9,177 bases of DNA from Ruminococcus flavefaciens (GTDB taxonomy: Bacteria > Bacillota > Clostridia > Oscillospirales > Ruminococcaceae). Position 1 is the first letter of the stretch; each line of letters opens with the position of its first letter. Below are positions 5,559 to 9,177 of the stretch, in pieces. The position numbers were made by a program, and so were the translations under genes. Under the pieces are notes generated by a model that worked only from the letters and a program-made list of their open reading frames with translations, searched no databases and was not told the origin of the DNA. The stretch is from the NCBI GenBank assembly GCA_004554385.1, contig SFMO01000040.1, positions 1-9,177 on the forward strand, in the 5' to 3' direction.

Positions 5559-6446
5559 GCGCGCAATGAAGCCAATTACCAGCCGCAATTGCGCATGAAC
5601 TTTCGGTTGATCGCAGAACCAAACCAGTGTATTTTCACCGGGCATTTTACGGCAGCTACGGCGGAGCAATTATTCTAATCCCGCACCTTATCTGAGGGCG
5701 TTGTAAATTACCCTCCATATATCTACCGTGAAATTTGAAAAAGTGGGACGATTTTTCTGAAAAGTTCACAGAATGTTTACAAATGGGTGTCTTACGGCGA
5801 TGACCTAAAAACATCTCTCACCTTACTACCGAGGAAATTCCGTTTGGGACAATGATTTCGAGAAATTTTTTGCCCGAAATTGAAACGTTCTCCGTTATGC
5901 CTAAATCAAACTGTATTTTTCTGTATGATTTACCGACAATGCACCTGCCGTCAGCATTGTGTCAGGAGCAGTAATTATTATGGGGAATGTTCCTGCGGAG
6001 AGCGTCAGGCAGACCGTCAGCGGAACGGAATGCTTCACTCTGATCCTTACAAATTTATTGGCATAATAAATAGTTTTCCGCTGTTGAATTTAGGCGATAG
6101 GGAGAACCGCCATGAACAAACTGTAAACTTTTCAGAAAATCATGCCCAAAAGTCCAAAAACTCCGGTTGTATAGTGGAGGGTGTTTTCGCCGTGGAGGTC
6201 ACAGCCTTCTACATATCATTACCAATAAAAAACGGCATTCGTTAAGTGTTGGCGGAATAATCTCCGTTATGCACAAATATCCTGTCGCATATTTTCCGAA
6301 ATTTTCAGCGCAGATACTTAACGATACGGCTCATATTTTGGTATTGATATATGAGAGGTATTTTCATCAGACTGCCGCCCAAATTGCGCAATAACTGCGC
6401 CGAGGTTTATTACAATAATATCGTGAACGAGCGAGGGCATCACGGC
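5559..6446. other. Gene-free stretch between the divergent xis and mob modules
   Basis: Nearly 900 bases with no convincing gene on either strand; open frames here lack ribosome binding sites and have compositions unlike real proteins. It holds several small repeats. ATTGCGC-type sites occur at 5567-5561 (minus), 5588-5594 (plus) and as a full palindrome ATTGCGCAAT at 6383-6392. TCTCCGTTATGC occurs at 5889-5900 and again at 6261-6272, both followed by nnAAAT. CCGTCAGC occurs at 5948-5955 and 6014-6021. Hairpins ACAATGC/GCATTGT (5936-5960) and CTCATAT/ATATGAG (6330-6355) are present. It may be a control region, a replication origin or decayed DNA; I cannot decide. Confidence 0.5.
6383..6392. 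promoter_or_regulatory. ATTGCGCAAT palindrome, candidate operator
   Basis: A perfect 10-bp palindrome. Related sites (ATTGCGC) form an inverted pair at 5561-5567 and 5588-5594 around the xis-operon promoter. Here the site overlaps TTGCGC (6385-6390), a possible weak -35 that with 17-nt spacing would meet TTATTA at about 6408. Shared sites near both divergent promoters suggest common control by one regulator. No such repressor is encoded in the window. Confidence 0.35.
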
Positions 6447-6701
6447 GGAGCGTGAGCGATATGACCGCCGACCAAAACGGCGGCATAAAAAAGAGAAAGT
6501 CGCTGGCGCTCCAATTCTCGCCATGACAGCGAGAAAACCGCCGAAAGGCGGTAAAAGCCGTGCCGATGCAAAATCGGCACTCTCAGTTCGCAAGCACGGT
6601 GATATGCGCCACGTTTCGGAGAAACGGGACTTTATCACGATGCTTGTCAGGGGAAAATTTCCCCTAAGACCCCTATAATAAAAAAGACCGCTGATGCGGT
6701 C
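6447..6701 (+). other. Chain of seven hairpins, candidate origin of transfer (oriT)
   Basis: Immediately upstream of mobC, stems follow one another. Stem 1 pairs GGAGCGTGAGCGA (6447-6459) with 6500-6512 and encloses stem 2, CCGCCG/CGGCGG (6465-6483). Stem 3 is TTCTCGC/GCGAGAA (6515-6535); stem 4 ACCGCC-GAAA-GGCGGT (6537-6552); stem 5 GTGCCGAT/ATCGGCAC (6560-6580). Stem 6 is CGTTTC-GGA-GAAACG (6612-6626) inside GTGATA/TATCAC (6599-6638). Stem 7 is AGGGGAAA/TTTCCCCT (6649-6665). A last short stem, GACCGC-TGAT-GCGGTC (6686-6701), ends 8 nt before the mobC SD. Relaxase origins lie next to mobC/relaxase genes and contain inverted repeats, so oriT is likely here. Stem 7 with the following TAAGACCCCTATA is my best guess for the nick region, without direct proof. 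Confidence 0.6.
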
Positions 6702-6721
6702 GAGAACGAAAGGAAAGATTT

Positions 6722-7372
6722 ATGACAAAAGCAGAGAAAAATTACAAGCGTGACTACGGTCACAAGGACAGTGAGGAGCTTGCGCTCAATTATACCCGTG
6801 ACGGTATGCGTGAGGAGCTTGACAAGGCTCTCTCTGAGGTCAGCCCGAATGACCTTACCGCAGACGAGCAGGAGTATCTTGACGGCAGAGGTCAGTGCCG
6901 TAATCATACCCTCAACATCCGCTTCAATGATACCGAATGGGAGCATATTTGCAGGCAGGCGGAGTTGCTTCATGTGAAGAAGTCCAGCTATGTCCGTGAG
7001 TGCGCAAAGGCGCATTATGTTCTGATGATGGATCAGAGTGACATGAACGGCATTATCGGGGCGGTCAGAGCCTTATCCACCAATGTGAATCAGATAGCCC
7101 GACGTGCCAATAAAACAGGACGGGTTTATGAGGAAGATATAACTACTACGAAAGAGAGTGTGAATGCGATTTGGCAGTTACTAAGCTACATTCGATCAGC
7201 GACTCAGTGTGCGGATCACTTGAATACATCGTGGACGGGAATAAGACCAGAGGTCATTCGCTTGTCGAGTCTTTTATGTGCGAGACAGACCCCGTCCGAG
7301 CAGCAGAACAATTCAGAGCCGTCAGAGAACGTTTCGAAAGTAGTCGAAGCACCACCAAAGCACAGCACATAA
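6722..7372 (+). CDS. mobC: MobC-family relaxosome accessory protein, with an unusual C-terminal tail
   Basis: The frame has 216 residues. AAAGGA (6709-6714) lies 7 nt before the ATG. Residues 1-60 are charged and probably flexible. Residues 62-100 (HTLNIRFNDTEWEHICRQAE...SSYVRECA) have the ribbon-helix-helix look of relaxosome DNA-binding proteins. The MobC signature is ALSTNVNQIARRANKTGRVYEEDI (117-140). MobC binds oriT and helps the relaxase open the strands. Family members usually end just after a motif like AIWQLLSYI (149-157). Here the frame continues for about 60 more residues, wholly inside the relaxase gene in another frame, and stops at 7370-7372. The tail has biased, polar composition (TPSEQQNNSEPSENVSK), so it is more likely a by-product of the lost stop than a conserved domain. 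Confidence 0.85.
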   Translation: MTKAEKNYKRDYGHKDSEELALNYTRDGMREELDKALSEVSPNDLTADEQEYLDGRGQCRNHTLNIRFNDTEWEHICRQAELLHVKKSSYVRECAKAHYVLMMDQSDMNGIIGAVRALSTNVNQIARRANKTGRVYEEDITTTKESVNAIWQLLSYIRSATQCADHLNTSWTGIRPEVIRLSSLLCARQTPSEQQNNSEPSENVSKVVEAPPKHST

Positions 7373-8571
7373 TCCAGTCTTTCGCCCCCAACGAAGTCAC
7401 CCCCGAAAAGGCTATGGAGATAGCGCAGGAATTGTGTCATAGGTTGTTGCAGGAACAGTACCAGTATGTCATTGCAATACATACCGACCGCCAACATTGC
7501 CACGCTCATATCATCGTGAATAATACGAATTTTATCACTGGAAGAACCTTTGAAACCGAGCATAATCAGGGCAAGAAAAAAGACCGTGCGTGGGCTGAGG
7601 TGCGCCGTATCTCGGACGAGCTTTGCAGGGAGAATAATCTGTCTGTGATAGAACACCCCGAAATGGGCAAAGGAAAGAAACATTGGGAGTGGGACATGAG
7701 CCGTCAGGGATTATCGTGGAAGGCAAAGCTGAAATTCACGATAGATCAGGCTATCAAGGTCAGCGAAAACTTTGAGGACTTCCTGCGGAAGTGTGCTGAT
7801 TTCGGAGTGCTTGTCGAGTATAACCCCGACCACAAGATCGACCTGAAATTTATGCTTGCAGAGCAAAAGGAACGCAATCCGAGAGCGAAGTTCACCCGAA
7901 GCCGAACGCTGGGCTGGTACTATGAAACCGAGCAGATCAAGGGGCGTATCGCACAGTATCAGGGCGGTATGATATATGTTCCGAGAATCAAAGTCAGACA
8001 AATCACTCCGAAAGCTGAGGAGAACAAGTTTGTCCGTGATGCTATCGACCGTGGCAATATGAAAGTTGCCAGCATCGCCAAAAACATCATCACTGCATAC
8101 GGCGTTGAGCCGGATCAGGTTCGTGGTGCTGCGATGGCGGCATTTATTGAAAGGGCGCATCTTGTCGGTGAGCTGAATGACCTGAACGCACAGATCAAAG
8201 ATTTGCAAGAAAAACTCAAAGTGCTGAAAAAATATCGCAAGGTCAAGCATATCGGAGAGGAACTGAAAGCACTCAGCGGTCGGGAGGAAAAGAAGTACCG
8301 CAAGGAACACGGCGGCGATATTGCCGAATATCACGAAACCTGCAAACAGGTTTTGGAGCTTTACCCGTCAGGCAATATTCCGAAAGTCGAAAATCTTGAA
8401 AAGCATATCGCATCTTTGCAGAAAAAGCTGTCGAAGAAAAATACAGAATACAATCAGGCGGATAAGAAGTCCCGTGAGCTGTCCGAAGCAACGAGAACCA
8501 TAGAGGAATATCTCCGCCATGAACAGAGCCGAGGACAACAGCAGAAGCGTAAGCGGAATGACCTTGAATAA
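7171..8571 (+). CDS. mobA: Relaxase / mobilization nuclease (MobA/VirD2-like, HUH family)
   Basis: 466 residues starting at TTG 7171. This start is chosen because the product begins MAVTKLHSIS, the usual N-terminus in this family; the frame opens only at 7132 and has no ATG or GTG before it. Motif I has the likely nucleophile Y19 in GSLEYIVDGNKT. The metal-binding motif is IHTDRQHCHAHIIVN, with H104, D106, H109, H111 and H113. The relaxase domain covers about 1-250; a long lysine- and glutamate-rich coiled coil fills about 325-460. The enzyme nicks oriT, stays bound to the 5' end and pilots the strand through a secretion system supplied by another element. Only a weak GAGAG lies upstream, so translation is probably coupled to mobC, which overlaps it by 202 nt in another frame. 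The gene symbol is generic. Confidence 0.93.
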   Translation: MAVTKLHSISDSVCGSLEYIVDGNKTRGHSLVESFMCETDPVRAAEQFRAVRERFESSRSTTKAQHIIQSFAPNEVTPEKAMEIAQELCHRLLQEQYQYVIAIHTDRQHCHAHIIVNNTNFITGRTFETEHNQGKKKDRAWAEVRRISDELCRENNLSVIEHPEMGKGKKHWEWDMSRQGLSWKAKLKFTIDQAIKVSENFEDFLRKCADFGVLVEYNPDHKIDLKFMLAEQKERNPRAKFTRSRTLGWYYETEQIKGRIAQYQGGMIYVPRIKVRQITPKAEENKFVRDAIDRGNMKVASIAKNIITAYGVEPDQVRGAAMAAFIERAHLVGELNDLNAQIKDLQEKLKVLKKYRKVKHIGEELKALSGREEKKYRKEHGGDIAEYHETCKQVLELYPSGNIPKVENLEKHIASLQKKLSKKNTEYNQADKKSRELSEATRTIEEYLRHEQSRGQQQKRKRNDLE

Positions 8572-8646
8572 TAGGCGTATTGCACTGAGAAAAAATGTGA
8601 TATTGCTGCGCACTGCACAATAATTATTACAATTATTCCAATATGC

Positions 8647-8675
8647 TGGACTCCGAAATCATTGTAGGCTATAAT
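8647..8675 (+). promoter_or_regulatory. Promoter of the 70-residue orphan gene
   Basis: TGGACT (8647-8652), 17-nt spacer, consensus TATAAT (8670-8675), about 30 nt before the ATG at 8706. The -35 matches TTGACA at four of six positions. A separate promoter implies expression independent of the mob operon. Confidence 0.5.
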
Positions 8676-8705
8676 ATTGTTACTATGAAATTGGAGGTGC
8701 TTCAA

Positions 8706-8918
8706 ATGTTAGCAATACCCGAATTGGCGATGCCGAGATCACGCAAGGTCACTACCATATGCAACGGCAGACGTGAGGTCTGGACGGACTATGAAGAAGC
8801 AAAAGCATATTTCCTTGAAATGATGATGACCGCCGAGGGCGAGAAGCGTGACCGAGCAGAGTGCGTATACATTCAGCTACTTCACGGACTTGACGAGTGC
8901 AGCGATGAGGACGAATAA
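8706..8918 (+). CDS. Small acidic protein of clostridial mobile elements, function unknown
   Basis: 70 residues from the ATG at 8706, which has GGAGG (8693-8697) 8 nt upstream; the frame is open further up (ATGs at 8643 and 8685) but those lack a ribosome binding site. The protein starts MLAIPELAMPRSRKVTTICN and has a segment NGRREVWTDYEEAKAYFLEMM, reading like two beta strands followed by a helix, then a helix ERKDR-like stretch (GEKRDRAECVYIQLLHGL) and an acidic end (DECSDEDE). I recall similar small proteins in Ruminococcaceae and Lachnospiraceae mobile DNA but know no function and no family name. It has its own promoter and lies between the relaxase and the right end of the element, a place often used for cargo or accessory genes. 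No membrane segment or signal peptide is present. Confidence 0.75.
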   Translation: MLAIPELAMPRSRKVTTICNGRREVWTDYEEAKAYFLEMMMTAEGEKRDRAECVYIQLLHGLDECSDEDE

Positions 8919-8920
8919 TC

Positions 8921-8955
8921 AGCAGGGCGAGTTGTTTCGGCAGCTCGCTCTTGCT
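8921..8955 (+). other. Hairpin after the 70-residue gene
   Basis: AGCAGGGCGAG (8921-8931) pairs with CTCGCTCTTGCT (8944-8955) with one G-T pair, one bulge and a 12-nt loop. It comes 3 nt after the stop codon. No U run follows, so it is not a standard intrinsic terminator, though it could stabilise the message end. Its right arm overlaps the arm-like repeat at 8948-8960. Confidence 0.45.
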
Positions 8956-8960
8956 GTATC
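8948..8960 (-). repeat. Arm-like repeat at the mob end of the element
   Basis: On the minus strand GATACAGCAAGAG, matching the int-end copies (GATACTACAAGAT and relatives) at 11 of 13 positions. With its flank, TCTTGnnGTATCCnGTnAC at 8949-8967 matches 3308-3326 at 15 of 19 positions in the same orientation, the best similarity I found between the two ends. It marks the right part of the mobile element. Confidence 0.5.
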
Positions 8961-9017
8961 CTGTGACGAACGAAAAAGCACCTAAGAGTCCTTATCCTAT
9001 TTGCCATAAAATGCTAT

Positions 9018-9024
9018 ATACGAT
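9018..9024. other. Candidate attachment core, mob side of the element
   Basis: ATACGAT here is shared with the int-side candidate core (3206-3212) and lies outside the arm-like repeat, 14 nt before the IS tip. If right, the element spans about 3206-9024 (5.8 kb), and only a few bases of chromosome remain before the IS. The flanks share little, and a 7-base match is expected by chance at this scale, so this is tentative. Confidence 0.25.
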
Positions 9025-9038
9025 AATTTTACAAATAA

Positions 9039-9177
9039 TGAAGTGTTATACTGAAAGAGCAGTCGACAAACACCCAAAAATCTGGTAGAATAAAAATAAT
9101 AAAACCGGAAAGGGAAAACGACTATGAAGTACAGTAAAGAATTCAAAGAAGAAGCATTAAAGCTATCTGATGAGATC
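9039..9177 (+). mobile_element. IS3-family-like insertion sequence, right copy, outer part cut by the window edge
   Basis: Exact inverted copy of 2-140. The tip at 9039 starts TGAAGTGTTATACTGAAAGA. A promoter reading into the IS is TCGACA (9063-9068), 17-nt spacer, TAGAAT (9086-9091). The rest of the element lies beyond the window. The neighbouring sequence (…ACAAATAA before 9039) differs from that of the left copy, so these are separate insertions or one end joined to two contexts by assembly. Confidence 0.85.
9124..9177 (+). CDS. IS3-family transposase OrfA, N-terminal fragment (18 codons)
   Basis: ATG at 9124 opens a frame that runs off the right edge and encodes MKYSKEFKEEALKLSDEI, the same 18 residues as the copy at 55-2. 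A purine-rich GGAAAGGG precedes it. It is the likely DNA-binding subunit of the transposase. Confidence 0.7.
   Translation, partial: MKYSKEFKEEALKLSDEI

Noticed and set aside
3177..5736. ACCGTGAAATTT at both 3177-3188 and 5725-5736 as a possible att repeat
   Set aside because: One copy lies in the U32-gene promoter and the other inside the element between int and mobC, where an end cannot be; a 12-base AT-rich match in this length is plausible by chance.
5880..6245. A 121-codon open frame on the plus strand in the gene-free stretch
   Set aside because: No ribosome binding site, cysteine- and histidine-heavy composition with no domain pattern, and an unrelated end; looks like a chance frame.
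6318..6638. A 106-codon minus-strand frame across the hairpin chain
   Set aside because: Its sequence only reflects the inverted repeats, with no SD and arginine- and serine-rich composition; the DNA structure explains it better.
6644..6679. TTGTCA and TATAAT upstream of mobC as a promoter
   Set aside because: The spacing is 24 nt, too long for a normal sigma-A promoter, and the spacer is the AGGGGAAA/TTTCCCCT palindrome. The -10 may still matter, but I would not call a promoter.
8519..8623. A 34-codon frame starting inside the end of the relaxase gene
   Set aside because: The only SD-like sequence (GAGGA) is too far from the ATG, and the product overlaps the lysine-rich relaxase tail in another frame.

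Overview
The window looks like a piece of the genome of a gut Clostridia of the Ruminococcus type. The reasons are strong AGGAGG ribosome binding sites, AT-rich intergenic DNA with near-consensus TATAAT boxes, moderate-GC genes, and proteins typical of that group (a Tn916/Tn1549-type integrase, excisionase, MobC and relaxase set, and a DUF2520 protein). This genus-level guess is inference.

Layout. (1) Positions 1-140 and 9039-9177 are two inverted copies, identical over 139 bp, of the same end of an IS3-family-like insertion sequence. Both transposase genes read outward off the window and start with the same 18 codons. This symmetry suggests a contig that ended where it ran into a repeated IS, or a region flanked by inverted IS copies. 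(2) Positions 141-3119 look like host chromosome: the N-terminal part of an FtsX-like ABC transporter permease cut off by the IS (minus strand), a Rossmann/DUF2520 gene with a clear promoter (plus strand), and a convergent peptidase-U32-like iron-sulfur TIM-barrel gene (minus strand). A bidirectional terminator lies between the last two. (3) From about 3200 to about 9024 lies a compact integrative mobilizable element of roughly 5.8 kb. On the minus strand it carries a tyrosine integrase with a 16-codon leader peptide, an excisionase, a possible 45-aa protein and a coiled-coil protein. It then has a 1.2 kb gene-free stretch ending in an unbroken chain of seven hairpins (candidate oriT), followed on the plus strand by mobC, a relaxase with a TTG start, and a 70-aa orphan protein.

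How it works together. Int and Xis would integrate and excise the element. MobC and the relaxase would bind and nick the hairpin-rich oriT and lead transfer. There is no type IV secretion system or coupling protein, so transfer would need a helper. Copies of a 13-bp motif (GATACnnCAAGAt) lie at both ends of the element and look like integrase or excisionase arm sites. A possible core (CGAAAA-TACGATG-TTTTCG on the left, with ATACGAT shared on the right) lies outside them. The excisionase-side and mob-side transcription units diverge from the gene-free stretch, and both have ATTGCGC-type palindromic sites near their presumed promoters, so they may share a regulator not encoded here.

The most interesting points are the seven-hairpin chain, the symmetric arm sites that delimit the element, the leader peptide coupled to integrase by an ATGA overlap, and the 202-nt out-of-frame overlap of mobC and the relaxase gene. 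No defence, toxin-antitoxin, resistance or metabolic cargo was recognised in the element.
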